Below, in pieces: positions 34,227 to 44,849 of a stretch of 64,000 nt of DNA. This DNA comes from Datisca glomerata. Taxonomy: Eukaryota; Streptophyta; Magnoliopsida; Cucurbitales; Datiscaceae. Position numbers and translations under genes: made by a program. The notes beneath the pieces are model-generated. The model saw only the letters and a program-made list of their open reading frames with translations. It did no database searches and had not been told where the DNA came from. Location of the stretch: assembly GCA_003255025.1 (NCBI GenBank), contig QANY01013831.1, positions 124,001-188,000 of the forward strand, read 5' to 3'. Every line of letters starts with the position of its first letter. Positions within the stretch are counted from its first letter, which is position 1.

Positions 34227-34301
34227 TCAAGGTGACAAGATTCGAACCTATGGCCCTTTGTACCCAAAACAGATGCGCTAACCAGACTGCGCTACATCTC
34301 G
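34227..34301 (-). tRNA. trnP: trnP(UGG), native mitochondrial, decayed
   Basis: Minus strand: acceptor CGAGATG, D-arm with GCGCAGTCTGGTTAGCGC, anticodon arm TCTGTTTTGGGTACAAAG (anticodon TGG), T-arm with GGTTCGAATCT, acceptor 3' CACCTTGA. It matches plant mitochondrial tRNA-Pro except for a few changes; the acceptor now has an A-C mismatch and the T-stem a C-to-T change. It lies with trnF and trnS, a conserved plant mitochondrial cluster. Confidence 0.85.
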
Positions 34302-34556
34302 TCTCAACCCCGGAGCATATAGATCCACCCGATCGATGAACACTCAAACCAAACTCGCCCATCCTTTTAGACATAGGGACGTGAGAACCAATCCGTGTAA
34401 TCCACCGCTTTTTTCAGAAAGTCTACCTCTAGCAAGATAGGGCAATGCCAAAAAGCCGTATAGTTCTGGAGCGCTCACATTTTTTTTGGCTTCCTCTTTC
34501 ATTTTAATTTCAAAATCTGACTCATTACCGGCTACGTGTTATTTGGACCCTTTGCC

Positions 34557-34629
34557 CGCTTAGAAGTGGAAACAAACCATTGACACAAGGATTTTCATTC
34601 TTTGCTCTAACCAACTGAGCTACCTGAAC
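34557..34629 (-). tRNA. trnF: trnF(GAA), native mitochondrial, decayed
   Basis: Minus strand: GTTCAGGTAGCTCAGTTGG, TTAGAGC, anticodon arm with ATGAAAATCCTT (anticodon GAA), and 3' CCACTTCTAAGCG. It matches plant mitochondrial tRNA-Phe, but the T-loop reads TTTGTTT in place of TTCGAAT, and an anticodon-stem base is changed. Probably non-functional. Confidence 0.83.
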
Positions 34630-34992
34630 CACTTTCCTAAAGTCTGTTTTCTTCATCGAATAGCGCGCCCTACCTTACCACTTGACTAGTAAGGGAAAAG
34701 CTCTTTACTAAAATAAAAAAGAAAGGGTTTTTGTTGCTTGTTGGTCAAGCTTTCGAGCACCTCTTTGAACTGCCGCCTAATATCCCAACATGCTGAAAAA
34801 CTCAGAGTCACCCAGGGAGTGGACAACCGGAGGGAGCTTGCTTATAGAAAGAAGAGAGGCCGGTCAAACAAAAATAAGGAACCACGGGCTCTCCGCTCCT
34901 AGTCACTAAGTAGTGCTATTCTCCCCTCGGGGGGACTCCACCAAGAGGTTCTTTCTCTCACGTAATGTCACCCGCCCATTCCAGTTTCATGC

Positions 34993-35075
34993 CAGAGAAA
35001 ATGGGATTCGAACCTAGTATACAATCTTCTTGTATGCCGATTTAGCAAATCAACGCCTTAAGCGTACTCTTCCTC
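34993..35075 (-). pseudogene. trnS: trnS(GCU) relic, D-arm lost
   Basis: Minus strand: TTTGCTAAATCGGCATACAAG (cut here) carries the anticodon GCT and variable arm, and GGTTCGAATCCCATTTTCTC the T-arm and acceptor of plant mitochondrial tRNA-Ser(GCU). The 5' part is degraded: the usual GGAGGTATGGCTGAGTGG is reduced to a GAGGAAGAGTACG-like string. Confidence 0.78.
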
Positions 35076-37647
35076 TATTTATAGGAGTGAGACTCTATCT
35101 AGATCTATGGATCTCCCCAGCATGAAAGCGAGACTCCATCAAAATCTGCCACTCGTTTGGCGACGCCTTCTTTCTATGAACACCCCACCACTGAATGATG
35201 AACTTTGCCAGTCTTCACCTCCGACCCGACCAGTAGAGAACAAAAGGTCGAGCCAATCCCTTACCCGTCTGAATTAAATTCATATCTCCTTCGTTTGGTC
35301 GAGAAGGGAGAAAGCTCGAGGAACTAGACTGTGACTCTTCTATTATATTACGGAGAAGTCCATTCTCGTCATGATCGATCCACGTCCTACCATATTTCCC
35401 GAAGAACCAGTCTTGCTTAGCTTACATAGCTATCTTACTAAGGTGAAGGCATTTTTCGTTGATTGCACAAGCTAGCCAGTAAAACCAGCCGTGTTCTTAC
35501 TTGGTGCGCTAGTGCGCCTGACTTATAAGTAGGCATTTTCTTCGTTCAGTTAGATTCTCGATCTACTCATCTTTAAACAGGGGTTAATCATCCAGAAAAG
35601 TGCACCACACTCCATACCAAACAATACCTTCTAGAGATTGAGCTCGACTCGAGAGATGGAGACATAAAGGTGCGAGAAAGTCCTCGGTGGCTGAGTCTTT
35701 CGATATTGAGTCGACCCCGGTCCGAGCAAGCATCGAAGGAATTAATTCAATGCAGGTCCAGGTAGGAATCAAGGAATTGAACCTAGATAAATCATGTTAC
35801 CTGTTGCTGATTCAATTATCGATTCATAGGATTAACCAGAAGAGAAGGAAGGCCACAAACAAGAGCATCTAGAGCTATTAGCTGGAGTTTTGCTTGGCCG
35901 GGTGAGTCATAATATGAAGCTACTCTCTCTAATTTAACACTTCGTTCACTGATGGACCAAAGTTGGACATGCCACCTTAATGCACTAGCCAGCTAGAAGG
36001 ATTTGAACTCTTACAGAACCAACCTTCGAGATGAAATGAGCGAAAGCAAGTAGCATGAATATGCTACTTCCTTCGAGAATGAATTCTAATGGTTTGTCAT
36101 CTTCCTACTCCAACTCCTGCGATAATGGCCCTCCCTGCTACAGACTAGGATTAGAAAGTCAGTGATAAGTAGGAAGAAAAGAGGAGTCTCGAGATGTGCT
36201 TCATTTAGCCTTTCTCTAGTAGTTCTTCCCCTCCTTCCTCACTATGTTTTTCTTGAATTGAGTTGGGAAGAGTCATATTCATATTCCTATTCAAAAAATC
36301 CCTGTAATGCTTGTATTCCCTTATTGAACGGTTCCCCTACTCGCTTGCGAATGGACTATAGCCAGAATGAAAGCGTGAATTATATACCAAGTCTTTCCTA
36401 TTTTCCTAGTCTCGTAGTTGTCAGATCCTTAGCTTTGGTTTTTTCTCCTTTACACTTTAAGGTAAGCTTGTTTGTGTTCGGGCTTTCAAGTTGGATATCA
36501 CCATATACTAGTGCTAGTGCAGGTGAAAGCCTCTATGGGAGAGGAAGAGATCATTGAGGGCATTCCTCATCTTACAGTGCATTCATGAGCAAGATTCAGA
36601 TTGAATGGACATAGATTGAAGGGCGTCTAGTTCCGTTTTCAGGGTGAAATCCTTGAAATCGACAAAGGCTTAGGCATTTCCTAGCAACATAAGGCGTGTA
36701 CAAAAGACGAGAGGAGCTGAGCTATAGCAGCTACATGAAACCAAGTCGTTCTTTCTAGAATACTTGCTGGCATGCGAGACGAGACTGGAACCAAGGCCAA
36801 GGGTAGGAACTCCACCAACAGGAACCCTATCATCAACCAATAGGCCAAGAGGTTCAACTGATGTCAAGGAGCTATACTCAGAATGCAACTAGAAAGTAGT
36901 TCTTGCTCTGGTTTCAGGGAGTCCTAAAAAGTCCAGGTTAATACTAGGCTAAGAGTAGGTGCGTAAGCAGCCAATCCAATAGTGCTTCTTACAAAGAAGT
37001 TTTTCAAGTCATTCGATTAAGGACACGAGCTACCCTTTTCTGGATTTGTGATGGGAGGCATGAAGCTCCGTCTATACCACAGCTTGAGATGAGACCTGGG
37101 AGGCAGCGAGCGTAGTTTATAGAGCTGGAGTCATAGTTCTAATAGTGAAGGAATTAGAGCGGGAGTCGTAGTTTACAAAGCGAAGTTTACAAAGTGTAGC
37201 TCACTAACCACCTTCCATCTACAATCTTGATAAAGCCCTTTGGAATTAAGAAAAAAGATACGAAGAAGAGAGAAATGGAATATTGTGAGAAGATTGGGAA
37301 CATGACTCACTCTGGAAGATGTTTTAAGCTAGACAACCTAAGAATAGATGGGGATAAAGAAAAGGACAAAGAGAGAGAAAGGAAAAAATTGATGCTTTTC
37401 TCAAGGCAATCCAGAGGTCAGAATAGAATGTGGGTGAACAGCTTAACAAAGTCCCTGCCCAAATTTCAATCTTAGGTCTTCTTTTCATGTGAATAGGCAG
37501 ACCAACCTATCCCTGGTATGACGTTCAGAACCTGATCTTCTCTTAGCTTTCATTAATCTGCTTCGAGACCTGCGAGTGTAGGAGGAACGGCGGAGCGAGC
37601 TGAGCCTCATTTAATAAAAAGACAAAAAACCTGACTTAATTAAGAAC
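35076..37647. other. Gene-free spacer
   Basis: No recognised gene. A 131-codon plus frame (36162-36557) is serine- and leucine-rich without motif. A T-arm-like GGATTTGAACTCTT at about 36000 lacks the rest of a tRNA. Confidence 0.4.
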
Positions 37648-37809
37648 GATGAGTGGAAGACAAATTTCAAGAATCAGAATGGATTGTACAAGTGTATGGT
37701 GATGCCAAAAGGGTTCTCAAATGCACCTAGCATGTTTATGAGGATGATGAATCAGGTACTTTGCCAAAATATAGGAAAGTTTTTTGTTGTTTATGTTGTC
37801 AACTTATAA
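37648..37809 (+). pseudogene. Ty3/gypsy reverse transcriptase scrap
   Basis: [20 protein letters not shown], then [17 protein letters not shown] and FFVVYV, is the RT palm segment just before the active-site Y-x-D-D box, which has been lost (a stop follows VVNL). About 54 residues remain. It is followed by short direct and inverted repeats. Confidence 0.8.
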
Positions 37810-39850
37810 GCAACTGGATTACTTGCTTACATACATGATTATGCAACTGGCCCAGTAACTGTCTATGTTGCTGACTCTTTTGCTGAAGAGAGAGAACCAA
37901 CTGCATAGACTATATAGTCAACATAAACAACGAATCTTTCTTCCCACTCTCAGTAGTGTTTGAGTTATGGGGTGAGGGACAGATGTCTATGGTAGTAGGT
38001 GCGATATTGAAGGAGTTCAAGGCTAAGGGATGGAGCTTTCTTCCCACTCTCAGTAGTTTATCTTCAGTAATTCGCTTGGGAAGTCATATTTCGTAAGCAG
38101 GAGCGTAGCACCTCGCAAGTGAAGGCGCAGGATGTGCTTCTTCCCTTTATAGAGGCTTTTGTCATTTTCACATAAATGTTGTAATAAATCCTATCACCCC
38201 CTATCGCTACTTCTACTAACGAAAGCTAGAATTAGGATATTGAGAGAGAGGGTAGACTGTAGAGGGTTCAATAAAGAAAAGGTAAGCCGGCTGGGCTTAC
38301 CTTTTTCAACTGCATCGTACCACCGGGAGGGGTCCATACCCCCTTTAGATAGAGAGATCCCCCATGCTCGTAGTGCTAGAACTATTACTACCGTGGAATC
38401 TGTGATCACACAAGAGTACCTTGCCTTCCAAAAAACGCGGCTACTAATTGGCACTAATGGTAATGGGGACTATCGATGAAGGACTTCGGAGACTGCAATC
38501 AAATTGAGGAAAAAAGAGGAAGATAGGGCCAACTCTTCTAATTGTGCCTCTAACCTTACTATGCTACCCAACCAGCTGATGCAAGGTTTAATTCAGTAGG
38601 GCTGTAGGCATGAAATGCTGATAAAAGCTGTTAAAGGAAGCCTAATCAAAGCAAGCAAATAAGAAGATCTGACTGAGTTCATGATGGATCGGATCTCGAA
38701 AGGCGAGAGGCTTTAATAAATATGTATGAGAAATGGAGGGTTGAGAGCGGCTTATTGCATGAACCACCCAACTCAGTTAAGCTAATAAATGTTGCATAAG
38801 AGAATGAGAGGCTGGCCCCTGCCCATCTGGGGTCCACACCCATTTAGGAACGTATGTAAAGGGGTAAAGATAGAAGTCAATGAAGAACTACCAAATCCAA
38901 TGACTTGTATGTTTTCGTACAATTATGTCATCGATCACTACTATGTCGGTTGGTAAGTCACCCAAAAAAAAGCATCGAGAAAGGTCAAGCATATATGTTT
39001 TATTAAATGCTCAATGGTCTCATTTATGCTATGCCCTATCTAAGTAAAGCTTTGTCTGTGTTTATTGAGCTTTCTACACTTCATTCTCTCTCAGGAGCCA
39101 TAATGAAGATGTATGCTACCTACTGTACTGGACCTTCGACCATGTATTGTACCCTTGTCGAATCAGAACCAACCACCACTGTATTGTGCTCGAACAATTG
39201 AGTGACCGTCGGCCAGAAACTTCCATACACAGATATAGATTCATTCTTCATACTTGGTCCAACTTCACAACCCTTCGCGGGTTGGTCAGAAATCGGTCTT
39301 GTTTTGTAAGATGGAATTGGACAAAGAAAAGAGAGTGCTCGACCAGAACAACATCCAACAAAGACCGTAATTACATAGATAATAGCTCCTCCCCTTCTCC
39401 ATCTTTAAGGCTTTCAGGTGAACCATACGACGGCTAGAAATAAAGACGACCTCACCTCATCGTAGATAGTGTCAGTGAGAGCTACTTTAGTATCCCCCAT
39501 TGACCTTCTTTTTAGATAGAATCTTCAATGAGTAGAAAGAAGGAACCCAACCTAATAAAGGTGCTTGTTAAGTAAGGCTGGCTTTCGATCCCAAGCACCC
39601 AACCTAATAAAGGCGGTTGAGCGCATCTTTCTCATATCAATCAAGGCTTTCCTTGGGTTTTCAATAAGGGTCGCATTAGCGAGCCTGTTTTCTTACAGGA
39701 GTGCTAATGCGCACCTTTACATTTTCTTCACTTGCTCTGCAGTACGAGCTTCATATAGAGCCGGTGGCCTATAATATGATGAGAAGAAGAGGGGAGGCCC
39801 TCTTTTATTTTTTGCACCAATCCTTATTGACTACTATATCTTTTTTTTTG
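37810..39850. other. Spacer with short direct and inverted repeats
   Basis: A 22-base exact direct repeat, CTTTCTTCCCACTCTCAGTA plus GT, occurs at 37936-37957 and 38036-38057. A 13-bp inverted repeat GTTGTTTATGTTG/CAACATAAACAAC occupies 37786-37798 and 37919-37931. No gene was recognised. Confidence 0.55.
39673..39710. repeat. Compound hairpin
   Basis: GCATTAGC (39673-39680) pairs with GCTAATGC (39703-39710), and inside, CCTG (39684-39687) with CAGG (39696-39699), separated by matching 3-base bulges. Stable stem; could be a mitochondrial transcript 3'-end element. About 140 bases before trnK. Confidence 0.6.
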
Positions 39851-39923
39851 GGGTGTATAGCTCAGTTGGTAGAGCATTGGGCTTTTAACCTAATGGTCGC
39901 AAGTTCAAGTCCTGCTATACCCA
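39851..39923 (+). tRNA. trnK: trnK(UUU), native mitochondrial, near-intact
   Basis: GGGTGTATAGCTCAGTTGG, TAGAGC, an anticodon arm TTGGGCTTTTAACCTAA (anticodon TTT), T-arm GCAAGTTCAAGTCCTGC and acceptor TATACCC plus A. All four arms fold; the only change I see from plant mitochondrial tRNA-Lys is one T-stem base (GCAGG to GCAAG), giving an A-C mismatch. By far the best-kept tRNA in the window. Confidence 0.92.
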
Positions 39924-42900
39924 GACCTACCTTACACTATACTATTAGTAAGGTTATGTAAGAGTGTTCAATGATCACTCTTTGTATGGCCTTCACTCTA
40001 TTTGGACGGAATCTTTTTTATTAATATAAGTTAGAGAGGATTTTTTTGGATAGAAAAAGGAAAATGTTCATTCCTATCTCTTTTTTTCATCCTCAAGCTA
40101 GAACTCATAAGACGGGAAAGATAGTCGATCATGCAGTTAACCAATATTTACAGCAATTGAACTTTCAGATGTAAATCACCCTCATCCTCATCCTCACCTT
40201 TGAAACCCCTTACATTCTTAGGTCGAAACCTAACCTAATGGATAGACATAATACTTAACCAAAACTAGATCAAGAGAGAAAAAGAAACGACTATCTTGTT
40301 CCATCAGTTTCTCATTAAGAGAAACGACTCCTGGTGAGAATTGAAAGATTTTAGTAGCTTGTAGGGGTCTACCTAACTCTATGGAAAAGCATGGACGGTG
40401 GTAAGTAAGGGTTGGCTTAGAACCGGAGTGGTGGGCAGGGTAGGAGGCAATAATGGTAAAGAAAAGACTGGCTAGCATTAGGTAGGTGCTCCACTGATTG
40501 ATTCAACCTACCTTATCTGACATGTGGAGTTTTGTAGCTTTCTATAATCTTCCCTTGAAAAGTTCTCTTCCTTTAGGGAGAAAAATTCTTTCGTTGGAGA
40601 CCTATCCAGAAGGAAGTTTTTGCAACTCACGGGTGAGCGAAGCAGCGAGGGTTACCCATAGCAGTGTCAACGTCAAACGCAGCCTTGGAGCGCAGTGTTA
40701 AGGTTGTAGTTATTGAAGGCATAACTAGAGGGGAGAGCTGCAGGAGCATGATTGTGTTTGGACTGGACGCGTGCCGCTCAAAAATCCATATAGGTGGAAA
40801 ACTTCTAGCTTCAATAGTTCTCTGCTGAACCTTAGAGTGTTATGATGGGGTATTTCACTCCGTCCCTACTAAAGCAGCTTAGGCGTTGCCAGGGCATCAA
40901 AGTGGAAATCCTTCAAAGAAAGTCGCATTAAAGCTCCTCTCATTGGCTTCCCGCATGCTCAGGGGGTCGATCGGATGAAGAAGCGGCAAATCAGGTATGG
41001 AATTAGAGCTCGGGTGGGGCATCAACCACAACACAGGTTGCGGGCTTGTCGAGATGCTTCCTTGCAGAACAAGGGATGTCACTCGATATAGTAAACGGTA
41101 AACCTTGTAAACGCAAGCATGAGAATAAAGATCGGTCTGTCTTGTCTTAGACTAGCCCTACTCCATCCATCTTGTCTATCTTTAGCTTATTTATAAGCTT
41201 GGGGCTACTTTTCATTTTAATACTAGGGCTTCCAGCACTAATTCCTATACATAATCGATTCTCATAGCCCCTGTTACCTTCACTTCAAAGCCTGATTAAT
41301 TCACTTTAAAAGAGTACTTCTGTGGCCCTTCATCGAGCATTTTAGAGTTTCTTTCTCAAGATGTGCCTTTATCTTCACCGGTGAATTGGCATACTTATTG
41401 TGCACTTTTGTAAGGGATTCCTACTGTTCGTTACCAGTGAGTGTAGCATTGATTAATTTGATAGTGTTGAGAAATGGTTGAGCATCTTTTCGCTATGCTA
41501 TGCTAGCTTCTTTGATTCAGAGCTAGTTTCAAATGGGGCTCTTCCTGCGCTATTGCACGTACTTAGCTTAGCTAGTTTTGGGCTTCTATAGCGTTATTAT
41601 AGAAAATTTGAGGTGAAAACATGGGTTTTTAAAGCTAGAGACGTTATATTCATGCTTTTTTATGATAAGTATTTCATCTTGTTAGTTAATCCATGGTCGC
41701 CCCCATCGTAAAGTTGCTAATTGCTTTTGGTATGCTGTGCGTACGGAAGGATCTCGGTGTAGGGTTCTCGTCCTACAGACCCCATTTTGGTGCCATTGCA
41801 AAGGGCTCACTGGGCCCTCCAGTTTTTCAATCGCTTTTCTTGCACACAAATAACAGAAAGTTATTGCCACTTTGCTTCCGAGCGTGGATCGCTAATTAAG
41901 TTGAGTGATCGGTCCTGACATCGAACATGTTGCCTTCCTAGGCGCGTCGGTGCGCGTGAAAGGTTTGCGACATCTTGATACGATCCCTCTCTTGAGTCAC
42001 AAGACGCGCTTTACTCACCATAGAATATAGAATAGATCGAGGGAGGTTCGAACTCCCATTGCCTGATTTTCACAGTAGATTCCATCTGATCTTGTTTACC
42101 TGCTTCCAAAAATGATTACTGTAGATCGACATCGGAAGGGGCCCAAACCTAGGCTGTGATGCTTCCTGTCGAGTACAATTAGGACTTGAAGTTTGTTTAC
42201 ATAGTAAGAGACAAACAATTATAGAGAATGGGACTCATTCTTGAGCAACTTTTTTAGATTCTATTCTTTAATATATCATCAAGATGATAATAACATTACA
42301 AAGCTGTATAGGTATTCATCCCATCCTTCAACTGAGAAAGAAACCTACGTTAACTAACTAGGAGCATGGTTCTTTATTTACAAATACATTATAAAATGAG
42401 TCCACATATGAACAGGCGTTGGTCTGCTCATTATTTGTGCTCGTGCGTTCATTCATTGTTGAAATACACATAACATACGGCTCACGCCTTCACTACACTA
42501 GTGATGGAGCGGATTCGGGCTAGACAGAACAAGCCTTTTAGAGGATTGACTATTGCAGCTGGATTGAAAAGCAACCCTGACCCCAAGGGAGGGAGTTAAG
42601 ATAAGAGAATGGAAGGTATCCAGAAATCGTCAGAGCCTCCTCCAGCCGGGTTGACTCGTTGGTAGATATTATGCACGTACTCTTACCTTGCTTATGCCTT
42701 GGATGTAGCATTTGGTGGTCTTCCCTTTCAGAGCTCGATCAGACAATAAGTCAACCCTCGTCTAGCTGAGATATTGAGGGATAATAACCTCAATGCTGCT
42801 AGTCAGGAGGTCAGGGAAGCAAACGCGTAAAAAGAGATGATTGTAGTGGTAGAGGGAGCACAAAACGCAGAACCCCGTGAAGCATTAAGCGAGCTGCGAG

Positions 42901-44779
42901 AGTACAAATCCACTAGAACGATCGCAGTGATGATCGAGAGCGTAACACTCACGATGATACTCACTGGCGTGGCCGCTAATCTTAGATAGGCTTATTAGGA
43001 TTGGGATTAGACAGGCACCCCTCGAGTCTGAAAATGGGGATTCAAGTTGGACTCTGACTTTTTTGTATGCACTATTAAGACATGAGGTTCCGAATAATCA
43101 TTTTTCCGTATTCAACACTAGGGAAAATTTCTGTAACTAGAAAAAATGACCATTGAAGCTCTTCGCCGGGTTACCTTACTTGGAAGTGACGGAATAGAGT
43201 CCCCTATTTGATGAAGTAAATCGACGTATAGGCTATTTTTCAAGATTCTATGGCACGAAAAATGACCCCCTTCTCATTCGAGAATTCGTATTCTCCCTCT
43301 CGATCCTCACCTCACCTTTCCCTTTACATACATTCATCTCATCCTATAGGAACAGGGAGCTCTTCCCTAGTGTGGTAGTTCAATGAGCTGAGCTTGAACC
43401 ATTCCGTCTTACATGCTATCTACTCTTAGTGCGCTAAGCTTTTTCTCGCAGCAGTGACAAACAAAGCATTGTTGGAAGAAGACAAGAATCGTCAGGTGGA
43501 GTAGCGCTATAGTTAGTAGACTTTCCCTCAGCCTCTCAACTCATACAAAGGGAAGGGAAAGAGACTGATGCCACTACCAATACCAGGTGCCTAGTGAAGA
43601 ACCCTACCTTGCTGTTGTATCGAAGCGATCATGGAAAGGGGCTTACCTGGACTGAGCAAGTGCTTTTGCTTTCACAGTTTGCTATTCCTATTGAAAAGCA
43701 TTTACGCGCCTTTCCTTTACTACGGTGCATGACCCACTACTGGAACTATGATAATATTGGGTTGGACAATACCACTACTGGGAAAGACTGACTGAATTAC
43801 TGATCCGGAGAGAGCAAAGACTGACGGTGAGGCTTCTTTCATAATGTCGGCAGGGCTATTCTGATTATTTTTTGCCACCGACTCTTTATCTTGGGGAAAT
43901 TCCTAGCTGATACGCTTCCTTCTTTATTTTAGCCCATTTAGGTCTCTTCAAATATGTCAGTTTTGCAATATATGAATCATCACTACGCTGCCAAAAGAAT
44001 TGTCTTACTTGGTTAGCACTGGAAGTAAATTTGGTATGTATAGGTCTCATTTTTCTCTTTTTCTTTTTGTCGTGGACCAGCACGTTAGCCTTCTAATTTT
44101 TTTTTGGTTTTGAGTGAGCTAGGTGGTTCTTGATGGGCTAGGTAGTTTTTCTTGGAGTGAGCTAAGTGTGCTAATAGAGGTAAAAATGTTGAATAAAAAT
44201 GAGCGTAGCGCCCCATTGGTATGGGGTGTGAGAGAGTCTTTTTTCTTTCATTCACATTTTTCTTTTCAATTGTTAACTTGAGAGTCTAAAGTCATGTTTT
44301 TGCCCTTTCTAGCCCCTGCTTCGGATTGTTTCTAATGTGTTTAGCCACCCCCCTCAATTTTAAATTGGAAGACCAGGAACTTCCTTATATTACGAAAAAA
44401 CTGATTCTTAGGTGCGCTCTCTTACTAGCTCACTGCTTTAGCACATTTCACTCTCTTCGCGCTATTGCTTACTTCCCAATAGGGCCTACGGTAGGTTTGT
44501 AAATTAGTAAATTTATAGTAAGGGGCCTTCACAGCTTGATAACTATGTGTTACAGGCCGTGGAACCATAACCCATGATTATTGAGTTGATCTTTCATTCC
44601 CATCTTTCAAAGAAGACAAAATGTGACCCCGACAATCCCTCACAGTTTTTAAATAGATGCCATATCGTCGAGAAATTGACTATGAAATGAAATAGTTGAT
44701 TTTTTCAATCAGGACCGTGTCATAGTATATTAAATCATGCCCTTCCTTCAATGGAAAGCAGTTGATTGGTAATTAATGT
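39924..44779. other. Gene-free spacer
   Basis: Nearly 5 kb with only short frames lacking motifs on either strand. A GGAGGTTCGAACTCC string near 42050 looks like a T-arm but no tRNA could be folded around it. I found no rRNA, intron domain V or known exon. Confidence 0.4.
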
Positions 44780-44849
44780 GCGCACCTGTGGGAGTCTAAC
44801 CCACCACATAGGCTTTTTCCTTGTTCTACCGAGATGAACTAAAGAGCGT
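44780..44849 (-). pseudogene. trnW: trnW(CCA)-like relic, plastid type
   Basis: Minus strand: CGCTCTTTAGTTCATCTCGG then TAGAAC matches the acceptor and D-arm of plastid-derived tRNA-Trp, and GTGGGTTAGACTCCCAC forms a perfect 5-bp T-arm before GGTGCGC. Between them only about 18 bases remain where 23 are expected and the CCA anticodon is gone. Plastid-derived trnW is standard in angiosperm mitochondria. Confidence 0.5.

Noticed and set aside
35995..36030. tRNA around GGATTTGAACTCTT
   Set aside because: Only a T-arm-like string; neighbouring bases do not form an anticodon arm.
42030..42070. tRNA around GGGAGGTTCGAACTCCC
   Set aside because: The T-arm-like palindrome stands alone on both strands.
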